Source of the DNA: a virus
Reading direction: 5' to 3' (one strand)
DNA length: 64,000 nucleotides
IMG/VR virus record: IMGVR_UViG_3300042298_003052
Span: 62,001-126,000 of that record
The notes under the pieces were generated by a model. It ran no database searches and was not told the origin of the DNA. It saw nothing but the letters and a program-made list of their open reading frames with translations. The translations under genes and the position numbers were made by a program. Below, in pieces: positions 1 to 9,182 of the stretch. Positions within the stretch are counted from its first letter, which is position 1. Each line of letters starts with the position of its first letter.

Positions 1-3000
1 TTGAGATCGAATATCGTTTAGAAAACTAGCTAATTCTCTAAGTTTATTCTCTATCTTAACGATCTGAGATTTAAGATTTGCTAACTGATTAGGTGCTAAA
101 GGTTTCATACGATCTTGTGGTGATATTGCGACGATCGCCTCATTAACCTCTGTTAATAATCTATTGACATATCCTTGATCATTACCAGTATCATCTCCGG
201 CTAACAACTTTATTTTTTGAATGATCGATTCATCTGGTTCACTAGAAACTAGAGCCGTCTGTATACTAGTAATCATATCTTTGGCCGCACTTAATTTTTT
301 ACGGGATCCTTCTATAAATTCATTGGCAGCAGGCTGTGCGCCAGATAGTAGTTTGCCAGCAGATTTAGTTAGTTGAGCAAGAGCTGTTGCGGCAGAGATA
401 CTTTTTTGAGCTAATTCAGCAATTGCCGCCGCTCCATCTTCAATACCAAGTGCGGAAGCTCTAGCAATTTGTTCTGGACCAATATCAGATATCTTTTCGA
501 TAATGGGAGCATTAGCATCAAGCGAATCAGGATCTCCAGGTACTCTACGCATTATTCTATTTACTGCCGCCACAAGACGTGTTTCTGCCGCGATGGCCAT
601 CGCTTCACCTGTTGACTCAGCGATATTAGTAAGACCCTCGCCAACGCCTTGCAAGAAAGATATGGCCATTTCAGAACCAATTGCAACGGCTTCCTCCGTA
701 GACACCGTTACAGATGATCTTACCTCTCTAAGATCCGGTAGAGGTGTAGGTGGAGGTGATATGAGATTAGCGACGTAAGATTGAGTACCTAGAGTTGCTT
801 GAGATTGTCTTGTTTTACGCTGATTCCGTTCCGCGACACGCTGAGACGTTTCAGGATCTAATCTAAGATTAGGTTGTACCTGATTGTTTATAAAATCAAC
901 TAGCGTTGATGATATCTTCGTAGGATCAGGTGCGCGATCGAATGTACGAAGACCACCCAGTTCACCACCCTCTTCATAACCTTGAGCGACTAAGGATTCT
1001 AAATCTAATCCTTCGATCAGTTCAAAACGTCCGAGTTCTTTAGCTATAACTCGTCTAATTCCTTCCCATGCTTTGCGAATACCTTCTTTACGATCTTCTT
1101 CAATCGCTTTGGCCCATTCTTCCAGAGCCTTTTCTTGTTCTTTTGCTGACAATTTTTCAAACTCAGGCATTTTATCGGGTTTGATTATACTACGTCCATA
1201 ATCGATAGGAACCACCTTTCCTTCGTCTGATACAAAAACATTACCTGGATGATAGTCTCCGTGGGTCACACCTTTTTCATGAAGTGCTCTCAACGATGCT
1301 CCAGCCTGTTTAGCATACGCTGATACGTCATCTTTTGTCATATCTTTATTAGCAAGGTAGTCTCGACCTTCTTGACCTGCTATTGCTCGTTGAATAATAA
1401 AATCATCGCCCGACGCAAGAACGTCTGGAGCGACACCTTTAGCAATTTCCATAGCCTGAGCCTCACTAGCCATGCTGACAGCATTTTTAGCTAGTTTGTA
1501 AACAGCATCTTTGTTAGCATTTATAAAAGCGATACCTTTTGCCCCCTGTCCTAATATATATGCCATATTAGGATCTATTTTAGCTGATGGCTTACCCATA
1601 TCCTCAAGGGTCTTATTCATACCGCTAAGACGTTCCATCCAAGGTTCTGTAGCAGGTTGAGTATATTTCTTGGTTTGCCACTTTGTTTTAGGTGCATCAG
1701 GATCTCTAGGTGTTGGTCCTCGCATCCCGGTGGGAGGACCAACACCCTCTTTATAAGCTTTATTAAATATATCTTGTATATTTATCCCTTCAAGCAAAGG
1801 CATTTTTCCTTCTTTTACTAGCTTTAAAAGAAGCTCCATTGTTTTTTCGGTTCCTTCAGGAACCTTTGCCAAAATTCGCATAAAAGCTTCTTCGATTCTT
1901 TCTGGTGCTCTTTCGGCATCAGCTTTTATTTGTTCTTTAGAAGCGTTTACCTTGGCAGCACCTAAATCGATAGTTTTCATGCTTCCATCTTCCATCACAA
2001 AGATGTTACCTGCATGATAATCTCCGTGAGTAACTTTTTTTTCGTGTAGAGACTTGAGAAGTTTAGCTGCACCTTCTACATATTGAATGATAACTCCTTG
2101 GGTAAGCTCACCTGATTTTTCAAGTTCTTTAACCATGCTCCCCATATCCTTACCTTTTAATACTTCTTGCACTAATCGGTTATTTCCTACGTCATATACT
2201 TGAGGAGCTAATTCTGGGCCTACTGCTCTAAGAGCTTCGGCCTCAGGCTGCATCATTTTCTTAGTTAAGAGATTTAATGGATAGGGAGCATCCTTAAATT
2301 GTTCATAATCAACCCATTCGGGAGCACCTATTTTATTCATCTTAAAACCCTTTTCACGGGCTTGATCAGTAAAAATGATTCCGTTTACACCTTCACCGAG
2401 TACTTGGGCCTCGGCAGGGTTTAGATAACCGGATACAGCGGTTCCTCGTTTGTGTTGTTTGTTTAATTGAGCTAAATATTCCATCTGCTCAGGTTTAAAT
2501 ATAGGTGATTTCTCAGGAAAGTCAGGAGCCACCCCAAAGACTGAGTAGAATTTTTCCACCATATCAATGAGATTATCTGGATCTATTTCGTTACCGTTCT
2601 TCAATGATTGAATTAACGTGTCATATATCGATAAAAACGCTTCTACATCTTGCTTTGCTTGACCTGTTAGATTTTTCATTGATTTTCTCAGATCAGCTTT
2701 TAATTCATCATAGTTATACTCTATGTCAGACTTTTCTTGAGAATCGCCATAAGTTTTTCTTAATCGTCCCTCGGGAGTAACAAAAGTGTATTTGCCTGCT
2801 TTTTGTTCTTCGACAGCAGTGGGATCTCCAATCAAGACTCCTAATGTTCGTCGCATTGACTCTTGTAATCCTACTTGTTCTCCAGGACCGGAGTACATCA
2901 GATTATAAGCACGAACATTAGAAATCGAACGTTGTGTAGCCTGCTTTGCCAAAATGGGATCTATAACTTCTGGAGAAACAATCCGTTGTCTTACCTCATT

Positions 3001-5307
3001 AGGCTTAGTACCGCCATCGTATATTTCTCTTAAGATATCAGAGTTAAGTTTATTAGCGATCGCTTTAATTGTACCAGTAGGTAAAACAAATACTTCTTCT
3101 ATACTGGCTAACTCTTTAGTGATAGTATCTTTGTATTCGTCTATACGAGCCTTTATTTCCGTTTCATCTAGACCTAGATCTTTACTTTCTTTTTTAATTT
3201 TTTGTTGTTCCTCTATTTGAGATTTATCTGAGTACCTGTCAGATAAATTAATCAGAAATTCTGCATCGGCTGTTTTAGCAAAAGTTTTAATGTTTTCTAG
3301 TGTGATTTGCGACTCCGTTTTTTCTAATCTTAAGAACTTAGCTACTTCTTCTTGAACTTTAGGATTTTGTATAAATTGTCCTAAACTGTGTCCTGCGCCA
3401 GCACCAGGGATTATGGTTGTTGCTTTACCTGGACGCATAATACCTGACAAATTTTTAATAGTCCCTTCAGGAAGACCATAATCAGTCTCCATCTTTTTCA
3501 TTTCTTTTTCAAGCATTTTTTGATGTTGTTCTGACAATTTACTCATGTCAGAATAACGTTCACCAAATGATGCCAAAAATATAGGATCCATGTCACCTAC
3601 AAAGGCTTTAAAATTTTGAAGAGATGCTGTATTGGTTAAACCGTAAGTTCCCATTGTTAACCCAACACCTTTAGTGTTTTTAGCACCTCCTCGTTCAGCT
3701 ATAGCAGTGGCTTCTTCAGCAGCAAATGTACCACCAGATGTTCCAGCAAAAACGAATTTTTTACCGGGGTATTTTTTCTCGTAAGCCCTTCGTGTAGCTT
3801 CGAGTTTGATAGCGTCAGGGTTATAACCCGCATCTACGGCCATAGAAATAAGTTTTTCAAATTGAGAAGCTTCGTCACTCATTAATTGTTTCTCTAGATC
3901 GCTTCCAGGTGTTACTTGTCCTAATGAACGTAGTAAATCTAATAAAATACTTTTAAATTGTCTAATGGTTTGACCGGATTGTTTGTCATTAGAAAACTTA
4001 TTAGGAACAGGAACGGTAGCAACCTGTTCACCTAATAACTCTTTAAGAAGTACATTCGCGAAATAGGTATTGTCCCCAGGTCTTTCGTAATCATTACCAG
4101 GGATACCACCAGCGATTAATGCAATTGTTTCTTTGTCGTTGATACCTTCAATATCTGGGACATCAATCACTTCAGCTAATTGTTTGGATAGCTCCATAGA
4201 TTGAGCCAGCATTACACGTTTTTGAATACGATACGGTTGGGCGATTGCTCTAACGCCCACACCTGCCACTCTTCTACCACCTTCTGCTACCTCTTCCCAC
4301 GGTGGACGGATGTATTCGTCAATTCTAGATTTGGCACGTTTAGGATCGTTGTAAACTCGAACATCTTCTCCTACACCTACTAACAAATCTTCAAAAGTTT
4401 TTATGTTTCTAACTAACTTTCTGGGATCAAGAAAACTATCTAGTTTGCGTCCCAAATATGCTATGTCATCGCCTACTTCCTTTAAACCTCCTCTGTACCC
4501 AAAAGCTTCGGCTGTTACCATGGCAAGTCCTTTTGTTCGATTATATCCATATCGACCAAAATTATATCCAACTGTTTCGGCATCTGATCCTGTTTTACCC
4601 TCTATATATTTTTGAGCGCCTTTTGCAAAATCGTATGAGAGTGTTTGTCCCATACCTTCCACTGCGCCAGTGATAAACGTTTCAAAAGCCCTAGCTGGTA
4701 AACCAACAATTTTATCGACTAAAGTTTCTTTACTACTTGTATGGATAATTTTTGACATCTTCATCGGCATGTCGTCTTGAGACTTAATGTTCTGTTTGAC
4801 TGACATCGACAAAGCTGATATAGAATTGGCTAAATTCTCATTTGCTATTGTTAGACCTTTATTTTGTAGATGCAATTCTTGTAAAGAATTGTCCAACCGT
4901 AATAAAGATCTGCTTGGTAAGTAAGAATCTTCGTATGAGATTTCAGACGAAGACGTTTCTGTAGTGATTTTTACTTTCTTATCTGTTATACCATCGAATT
5001 GGTTTTTGAAATTACTCAATTCTTCTACATTAGTTTTTGGTGTTAACGGATTATCACCAAAATATTTGTTAACTTCTTTAAGGTGTTCACGCTTTCTCTC
5101 AATATGTTTATTTAATTTGGCTAAAGGTTCATGATCTACTGTTGGTTTTAATGTTTCTAGTTTAGTTTTACTTGTTATTCCTTTAATATTTCCTTCTATA
5201 TCCTTACCAGCTCGACTCGCAAGTTTTTGAATATCGGCAAGCTGTTTTGTAAACTTGGTATCGTCAAGTCCTAACTCTAAAATTAAACTCCCAAGAGTTG
5301 TTGCCAT
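1..5307 (-). CDS. Tape measure protein with hydrolase-like and two kinase-like domains (partial)
   Basis: 1769 residues are visible and the frame is still open at the left edge. The start (LGSLILELGLDDTKF) is typical of phage tail tape measures, and the gene follows the tail tube and frameshifted chaperone genes, the usual place. Three inserted domains can be seen. Residues ~395-660 look like an alpha/beta hydrolase: GGIPGN (~401), nucleophile elbow GTSGG (S524), acid D574 in GDMDPIF, H640 in GAGHSLGQF. Residues ~960-1180 look like a kinase: loop LGEGVNGIIF (~970), catalytic loop HGDYHAGN (H1094, D1096, N1101), then IDLGAAK. Residues ~1240-1430 repeat this: LGQGAKGIAF (~1252), VYKLAK, HGDYHPGN (H1349, D1351, N1356), IDYGRS. 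The kinase motifs resemble the ABC1/aminoglycoside-phosphotransferase class. No clear Shine-Dalgarno precedes the ATG. Tape measure role is firm from context; activity of the domains is inference. Confidence 0.85.
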   Translation of the reverse strand, partial: MATTLGSLILELGLDDTKFTKQLADIQKLASRAGKDIEGNIKGITSKTKLETLKPTVDHEPLAKLNKHIERKREHLKEVNKYFGDNPLTPKTNVEELSNFKNQFDGITDKKVKITTETSSSEISYEDSYLPSRSLLRLDNSLQELHLQNKGLTIANENLANSISALSMSVKQNIKSQDDMPMKMSKIIHTSSKETLVDKIVGLPARAFETFITGAVEGMGQTLSYDFAKGAQKYIEGKTGSDAETVGYNFGRYGYNRTKGLAMVTAEAFGYRGGLKEVGDDIAYLGRKLDSFLDPRKLVRNIKTFEDLLVGVGEDVRVYNDPKRAKSRIDEYIRPPWEEVAEGGRRVAGVGVRAIAQPYRIQKRVMLAQSMELSKQLAEVIDVPDIEGINDKETIALIAGGIPGNDYERPGDNTYFANVLLKELLGEQVATVPVPNKFSNDKQSGQTIRQFKSILLDLLRSLGQVTPGSDLEKQLMSDEASQFEKLISMAVDAGYNPDAIKLEATRRAYEKKYPGKKFVFAGTSGGTFAAEEATAIAERGGAKNTKGVGLTMGTYGLTNTASLQNFKAFVGDMDPIFLASFGERYSDMSKLSEQHQKMLEKEMKKMETDYGLPEGTIKNLSGIMRPGKATTIIPGAGAGHSLGQFIQNPKVQEEVAKFLRLEKTESQITLENIKTFAKTADAEFLINLSDRYSDKSQIEEQQKIKKESKDLGLDETEIKARIDEYKDTITKELASIEEVFVLPTGTIKAIANKLNSDILREIYDGGTKPNEVRQRIVSPEVIDPILAKQATQRSISNVRAYNLMYSGPGEQVGLQESMRRTLGVLIGDPTAVEEQKAGKYTFVTPEGRLRKTYGDSQEKSDIEYNYDELKADLRKSMKNLTGQAKQDVEAFLSIYDTLIQSLKNGNEIDPDNLIDMVEKFYSVFGVAPDFPEKSPIFKPEQMEYLAQLNKQHKRGTAVSGYLNPAEAQVLGEGVNGIIFTDQAREKGFKMNKIGAPEWVDYEQFKDAPYPLNLLTKKMMQPEAEALRAVGPELAPQVYDVGNNRLVQEVLKGKDMGSMVKELEKSGELTQGVIIQYVEGAAKLLKSLHEKKVTHGDYHAGNIFVMEDGSMKTIDLGAAKVNASKEQIKADAERAPERIEEAFMRILAKVPEGTEKTMELLLKLVKEGKMPLLEGINIQDIFNKAYKEGVGPPTGMRGPTPRDPDAPKTKWQTKKYTQPATEPWMERLSGMNKTLEDMGKPSAKIDPNMAYILGQGAKGIAFINANKDAVYKLAKNAVSMASEAQAMEIAKGVAPDVLASGDDFIIQRAIAGQEGRDYLANKDMTKDDVSAYAKQAGASLRALHEKGVTHGDYHPGNVFVSDEGKVVPIDYGRSIIKPDKMPEFEKLSAKEQEKALEEWAKAIEEDRKEGIRKAWEGIRRVIAKELGRFELIEGLDLESLVAQGYEEGGELGGLRTFDRAPDPTKISSTLVDFINNQVQPNLRLDPETSQRVAERNQRKTRQSQATLGTQSYVANLISPPPTPLPDLREVRSSVTVSTEEAVAIGSEMAISFLQGVGEGLTNIAESTGEAMAIAAETRLVAAVNRIMRRVPGDPDSLDANAPIIEKISDIGPEQIARASALGIEDGAAAIAELAQKSISAATALAQLTKSAGKLLSGAQPAANEFIEGSRKKLSAAKDMITSIQTALVSSEPDESIIQKIKLLAGDDTGNDQGYVNRLLTEVNEAIVAISPQDRMKPLAPNQLANLKSQIVKIENKLRELASFLNDIRSQ

Positions 5308-5330
5308 TATAAAAAATGATATGTGTAACG

Positions 5331-5374
5331 ATAAAGTGTTTGGTTCAATTAATCACACGAACCAAACACTTTAT
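5331..5374 (-). repeat. 16-bp perfect inverted repeat before the tape measure gene
   Basis: Arms ATAAAGTGTTTGGTTC (5331-5346) and its exact complement (5359-5374) enclose a 12-nt loop, in the gap between the gene ending at 5414 and the tape measure start at 5307. There is no T-run after the stem on the minus strand, so it may be a processing or partial termination hairpin that lowers tape measure expression. Confidence 0.6.
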
Positions 5375-5413
5375 TAGCTCTAAAGATCCGTGGTGAATCT
5401 ATCGTATGCTGTC

Positions 5414-5806
5414 TTATTGAGGTTTGACTTCAGGAACGACTTTAGGTTGTGGTTTTTTGACTTCTTTTCTCTTAAGGATAGAAGTAAAGTCTTCTCCAGC
5501 TAAAGCAGCTTTCACCGTTACAACGCACTTACCGCCTTCTATTGATGTCGTAACAGATTCGACACCCTCCAAGGTTACACCAGCGTGTTTAACGATGTCG
5601 CCTTCTTCATCATGAGAAAGAACAAAACGGCTATAAGGATTATAAACTTCTGATCCCAGTTCCGCTTTGAAAACGACATAAGGAACGCCGTCAACGTCTT
5701 CTTTTTCAACACTTGTTACATTATCAAGTACAGATTCTCCGTGACGAATCTGTTTACCGTCATCAGTATGGACAAGTTCAAATTTGCTTTGTAACAGATC
5801 AGCCAT
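5414..5806 (-). CDS. Unknown tail-region protein
   Basis: 130 residues starting MADLLQSKFELVHTDDGK. The start at 5806 is chosen because GAGAGG lies about 10 nt upstream; a longer reading frame to 5899 would run deep into the chaperone extension. It overlaps the end of that extension by 8 bases, so translation is probably coupled. The body looks beta-rich and the C-terminus is a Lys/Pro/Val tail. Position between tail chaperone and tape measure suggests a tail assembly or tail tube partner, but no family is recognised. Confidence 0.75.
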   Translation of the reverse strand: MADLLQSKFELVHTDDGKQIRHGESVLDNVTSVEKEDVDGVPYVVFKAELGSEVYNPYSRFVLSHDEEGDIVKHAGVTLEGVESVTTSIEGGKCVVTVKAALAGEDFTSILKRKEVKKPQPKVVPEVKPQ

Positions 5807-6149
5807 CTTTGATATACCTCTCGCGTATCTCAGGAATAGTTTGTAGGAAAGCGGCAACAGCAGGAGGTATTCGCTTATCCTTAAGCAACCGATAGACAAT
5901 AGATCTCGTCTTACTACTAAATACAGTCTTCTCCGTGCCTTGTTTCATAAGATCAGGAAAAGGCACGATGTCTTCTGGCTTTATTTGTTTAGAGTCCTTA
6001 CCTGCAAAACCATTAAACAGACCAGACCAACCGATCGCATGAGTTATGGATTTTACATTGATGTCTTGTCTATACGCCTCCTCATAGAATTTAAGCGTCT
6101 CAAATATCAACGCTGGATTCTCATCACCAAAATGTTCGTAATCTAGACG
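5799..6149 (-). CDS. Tail assembly chaperone extension made by -1 frameshift
   Basis: Reading continues from the upstream chaperone gene in the -1 frame after the CCC codon at 6151-6149, giving PRLDYEHFGDENPALIFETL and 116 extra residues before the stop at 5799. The frame has no good independent start: the first usable codon is a TTG at 6110 without a Shine-Dalgarno. A frameshifted chaperone pair just before the tape measure is the classic siphovirus arrangement (G and GT of lambda). The fused product would be about 401 residues and its C-terminal part would bind the tape measure. That the shift happens is inferred from the slip site, frame and gene order. Confidence 0.7.
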   Translation of the reverse strand, partial: RLDYEHFGDENPALIFETLKFYEEAYRQDINVKSITHAIGWSGLFNGFAGKDSKQIKPEDIVPFPDLMKQGTEKTVFSSKTRSIVYRLLKDKRIPPAVAAFLQTIPEIRERYIKDG

Positions 6150-7003
6150 GGGGTCGGTACAACCGAGATATTGGAGTCTGAGATATATGTCTCCCCACTC
6201 AATAATAGCGATTCCCCCATTTCTTCTACAATCTCCTCATTTCCTTCAGGAAGAGCATTTTCATTAACCGCTTCCCCTGCCTCTACTTGATAGAACTGAT
6301 AAAGTTGAGCGATAAGCTCTTCTCCAATAAGTTCAGAAGTGTCATCAGTAGTCCAATCAGAAAAACCTACCTTGATCTGAGAAGTATCGCGATCGCACAG
6401 ATAACCCACGCTCTTTACAGTCAATGGAATAGGCAGATCCTCAACCATCAACGTTTCAGAACCATAATTAGCATAGTCTCGTACTTTGACAATATAATCG
6501 TCGAATCGTACTAGATCTCCTGATCCAATAGGATTTGTCAAAGGTTCTACAGACAGCTTACGTGATCCTGCTTCAGCGTTCTTAGTCAAGATGACAGGAA
6601 TAGCCGCTCTATATTTCAACATATAGGTAGCGGCCCTGATAGATAGGGTACGAGTGTCTTCTTGAAGTCGGAACATTACCTCTAGAGTTTCATCGTCCAG
6701 AGCGTCCATAAAGGTTTCACCTGTATCGATCTGAACGTCGCCTTGTTCACCACCTTGTAGGCTTTCTAGATATTTACGAGTCTCTGCGATCGACTCATTA
6801 CGTTCTTTTGCTAGTTCTTTGACTCTCGCATTATAGGCCACAAAAAACTTGCGGCGATTTCGTTCAAGTGTTTGGTAATCAACAGGGCTCTCCGACGGAG
6901 AAATATAACCTCGCTTTAATAGAAACACGGTACCTGTTAGTTCATTGCCGACAGGAACCATAACAATTTTTGGTTTCTTTGCAAGAAACGGAATTACTTT
7001 CAT
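6143..7003 (-). CDS. Tail assembly chaperone, short form
   Basis: 286 residues, ending in VVPTPV just after the slip site. Residues ~45-75 (FVAYNARVKELAKERNES) look helical. The call rests on gene order (tail tube upstream, tape measure downstream) and on the -1 open frame that continues it. It is longer than lambda G (about 140 residues), so extra domains may be present. No membrane or catalytic motif is visible. Confidence 0.65.
   Translation of the reverse strand: MKVIPFLAKKPKIVMVPVGNELTGTVFLLKRGYISPSESPVDYQTLERNRRKFFVAYNARVKELAKERNESIAETRKYLESLQGGEQGDVQIDTGETFMDALDDETLEVMFRLQEDTRTLSIRAATYMLKYRAAIPVILTKNAEAGSRKLSVEPLTNPIGSGDLVRFDDYIVKVRDYANYGSETLMVEDLPIPLTVKSVGYLCDRDTSQIKVGFSDWTTDDTSELIGEELIAQLYQFYQVEAGEAVNENALPEGNEEIVEEMGESLLLSGETYISDSNISVVPTPV
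6146..6154 (-). other. Putative -1 ribosomal frameshift site
   Basis: On the minus strand the codons read CCG ACC CCC GTC TAG: a run of five C is followed one codon later by the stop of the upstream frame. Slipping back one base on CCC places the ribosome in the long downstream frame ending at 5799. Confidence 0.6.
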
Positions 7004-7079
7004 TGGGAAAAATTAGAAACTTTATAGACAATAATATATTGCTCTTTTACTGTAAATAATAAAAATAGCGAAACACAGG

Positions 7080-7334
7080 TTAAACAACTTGGATGATCGC
7101 ACGTTTAGCAAAGTTTAATCCGTCATGATCTCCCATAGCGATCATAATAGACTCGTTAACCGCTTCTTGCGGAACCTCTATAGTGATAACTTCTTTTCCT
7201 TCTCCAGTTCTTAGTGGTACTATTGGTGGTGTATTCGCCGCATAGTAACCAAAGCCGTAATAAACACCTTCATCTGCTATACGACAATTAATAAGACATA
7301 TCGCAGTTCCCGAATATAAAATATCGTATTCCAT
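7080..7334 (-). CDS. Unknown small tail-region protein
   Basis: 84 residues (MEYDILYSGTAICLINCRIA...), probably mostly beta. It lies between the tail tube gene and the tail chaperone, downstream of a terminator at 7346-7384, so it may have its own weak promoter or depend on readthrough. No family recognised. Confidence 0.65.
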   Translation of the reverse strand: MEYDILYSGTAICLINCRIADEGVYYGFGYYAANTPPIVPLRTGEGKEVITIEVPQEAVNESIMIAMGDHDGLNFAKRAIIQVV

Positions 7335-7345
7335 CTCAGCGCATT

Positions 7346-7384
7346 AAAAACGTCCTCCACCAGTATAAACCAGTGAAGGACGTT
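7346..7384 (-). terminator. Intrinsic terminator after the tail tube gene
   Basis: On the minus strand a stem of AACGTCCTTCAC with GTGGAGGACGTT (one G-U pair) is followed by TTTTT. It begins 19 nt after the tail tube stop. Partial termination here would favour the tail tube gene, needed in many copies, over the tail genes beyond. Confidence 0.75.
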
Positions 7385-7402
7385 CTGTATATAACCTAAC
7401 GC

Positions 7403-8359
7403 TTACGCGCCCAGAGGAGGCGTATAGACGTTAGACAGAGGATCGAACGCGCCAGTAGGTGCAGTATACTTGAAGGAGGAACCTTGGAACTGAAGGTCAG
7501 CCTGCACTGTAATAAGGTCTTGTACAGGTGAACTTTGATTACCAGAGGTCAAAATGGCAGCTCCAGCAAATTCTTCACCAAAGGGGCGTCTGAGGGTAGC
7601 GTAAATTTCAGAACCAAAGAAGCGATCGTCGTAAAGAATCTTCATGAGAAGATCAGCACCGGGATCGCCAATAATTCTTTGGAAAGTGAATGACATGGTT
7701 CTGTTACTACCTGTAGTAACCATTTCCATACCACTACCACTGAGGAAGTTGGCTGCGTCAACAGTCTTGGGCTGAGAAGACGGAGAAGCGTCAGTGGCAC
7801 CAGCGATGTAAACGGTAGCTGTAGTTTTAGCTGTATGGTTTTCAACAGCTAAAACAGTAGTAGGTTGAACTTGTAGACGTGTAGCGCCAGCAGGAGCAAA
7901 ATCGCTTACCGTTACACTATACGCACCATTGTTAAATGTCAGTTTCTCACCAGGATAGATATTGGTGGGAAGGGTCGTAACAGGTAACACTTCACTACCG
8001 ACAGTCAGCACAGAGGCGTCTACAGTACCAGCAGTGGAAGCAGGAATAGCTGCTGACAACGGGTACAAAAGAGTTACCGCTGTAGCACCAGTCACCGCTG
8101 TGCTAGTACGAGCTTCAACACCGTTTGCAAAACGAATCTTGGAAAAAGCAGGAATAGTGGCAGTAGCAGCAAGTGTCAACGAAGTGGCACCTTTAGCTGT
8201 AGGAGCTGCCGAAGTGGTAACGTTGATCGCAGCAGTAGCCGCTCCTACAGTAACAGTATATTCCGTAGGTACCCGAGTACCTTTAGGAAGAAGCACAAAC
8301 CGAAGTTCTGTAAATACGCTAGTGCCTCGTTCGCTAGCGTAGTTGATAATTTGTCCCAT
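7403..8359 (-). CDS. Major tail tube protein
   Basis: 318 residues, rich in Ala/Thr/Val and short beta stretches. The middle (residues ~55-190) has two loosely repeated blocks (SLTLAATATIPAFSKIRFAN and TNIYPGEKLTFNN...ATRLQVQ), perhaps inserted Ig-like or decoration modules. AGGAGG sits 9 nt before the ATG, and a strong terminator follows. Position between the tail completion genes and the chaperone, plus a strong ribosome site, supports tail tube. Sequence alone is less decisive. Confidence 0.7.
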   Translation of the reverse strand: MGQIINYASERGTSVFTELRFVLLPKGTRVPTEYTVTVGAATAAINVTTSAAPTAKGATSLTLAATATIPAFSKIRFANGVEARTSTAVTGATAVTLLYPLSAAIPASTAGTVDASVLTVGSEVLPVTTLPTNIYPGEKLTFNNGAYSVTVSDFAPAGATRLQVQPTTVLAVENHTAKTTATVYIAGATDASPSSQPKTVDAANFLSGSGMEMVTTGSNRTMSFTFQRIIGDPGADLLMKILYDDRFFGSEIYATLRRPFGEEFAGAAILTSGNQSSPVQDLITVQADLQFQGSSFKYTAPTGAFDPLSNVYTPPLGA

Positions 8360-8372
8360 GTAGAGTTTCCTC

Positions 8373-8798
8373 CTAAACAGTGATTAAGTTAACGACTTTG
8401 ACAGCTTCCAACAGAAAAGTCCGTTGTGGAAATTGATCCTCAGTTACTTCCACGGCTCTTTCCCGATGAAGGGGGAAACGCCTACGGATTTTGTCGATCG
8501 CACTATCCCATTTGGCTAATCCTGAAGAGGAATAGTCATTATTGATAAGTGTTACTCGCCAATACATGCGCTGGATAGCCTGAGGTACACCAACGCAAGG
8601 TTTTTGTGGTTGTAGAACATCTTGATTACGCGCAACCACAATCTTTACACCGGAAAAAGTGCGTTTGGAAGGAATGAAGGGAGGTTCCACCCAAAACGCT
8701 TTTGTTCCGTCATCAAATGTTCCAAGTTCGTTATTCAACAAAGATCTTAGATCTGTTACTAACGCTGATATATCGTTAGGAGTTTTTATCGCGTTCAT
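8373..8798 (-). CDS. Tail terminator / tail completion-like protein
   Basis: 141 residues (MNAIKTPNDISALVTDLRSLL...), mixed alpha/beta, with GGAGG 7 nt before the ATG. It overlaps the upstream gene by 4 bases (ATGA type). In HK97/lambda-like gene order the gene just before the tail tube is the tail terminator, which caps the tube. Assigned by position. Confidence 0.55.
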   Translation of the reverse strand: MNAIKTPNDISALVTDLRSLLNNELGTFDDGTKAFWVEPPFIPSKRTFSGVKIVVARNQDVLQPQKPCVGVPQAIQRMYWRVTLINNDYSSSGLAKWDSAIDKIRRRFPLHRERAVEVTEDQFPQRTFLLEAVKVVNLITV

Positions 8799-9181
8799 AA
8801 CGTTTCCTCCAGTTTTACAGATTGAGAATCATAAAGATTACCCAAATCGTAAATATTCCGAGGTGACGTTACAACGTCTCCTGATCTACGTTTGGTCACT
8901 CTAGGCCAATCGTAAACAGGATTTTCTAATTCATAAAGACTTTGTTCACTAACCATGTCGGTTAGATGTAAAAATGCTTTATTCAGATCTTCGCCTTCTC
9001 TATATCCATCAGAAAACTCTTGTTCAAGATCTAATTGAGCGATCGCGTTGTCTACCCAAGGTCTTGCTGGGTAATTGTCGCCAGCACCTTCATGAACCTG
9101 AGCGGCGTACTCTGTATCCCAAGTAAAAATAGCTTTACGATATTCTAGTGTTGGAGGATTCCAATTCTCTAATCGAACCAT
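8795..9181 (-). CDS. Neck protein, HK97 gp10-like
   Basis: 128 residues from the ATG at 9181, chosen because GGAGGAGGTTAAC precedes it; a longer frame to 9241 lacks this. Residues ~23-45 (YAAQVHEGAG...YPARPWVDNAI) match the hallmark of HK97 gp10-family neck proteins (YA..vHeG...aRPf...A). Such proteins sit at the head-tail joint. Neighbours are connector genes, which agrees. Confidence 0.7.
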   Translation of the reverse strand: MVRLENWNPPTLEYRKAIFTWDTEYAAQVHEGAGDNYPARPWVDNAIAQLDLEQEFSDGYREGEDLNKAFLHLTDMVSEQSLYELENPVYDWPRVTKRRSGDVVTSPRNIYDLGNLYDSQSVKLEETL

Positions 9182-9182
9182 G

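Noticed and set aside
503-778. Plus-strand frame in the tape measure region
   Set aside because: It lies opposite the long continuous minus-strand tape measure frame, has no ribosome site and a biased composition from that gene's opposite strand.
7962-8342. Plus-strand frame of 126 codons opposite the tail tube gene
   Set aside because: Ala/Val-rich translation is a mirror of the Ala/Thr-rich tail tube gene; no ribosome site.
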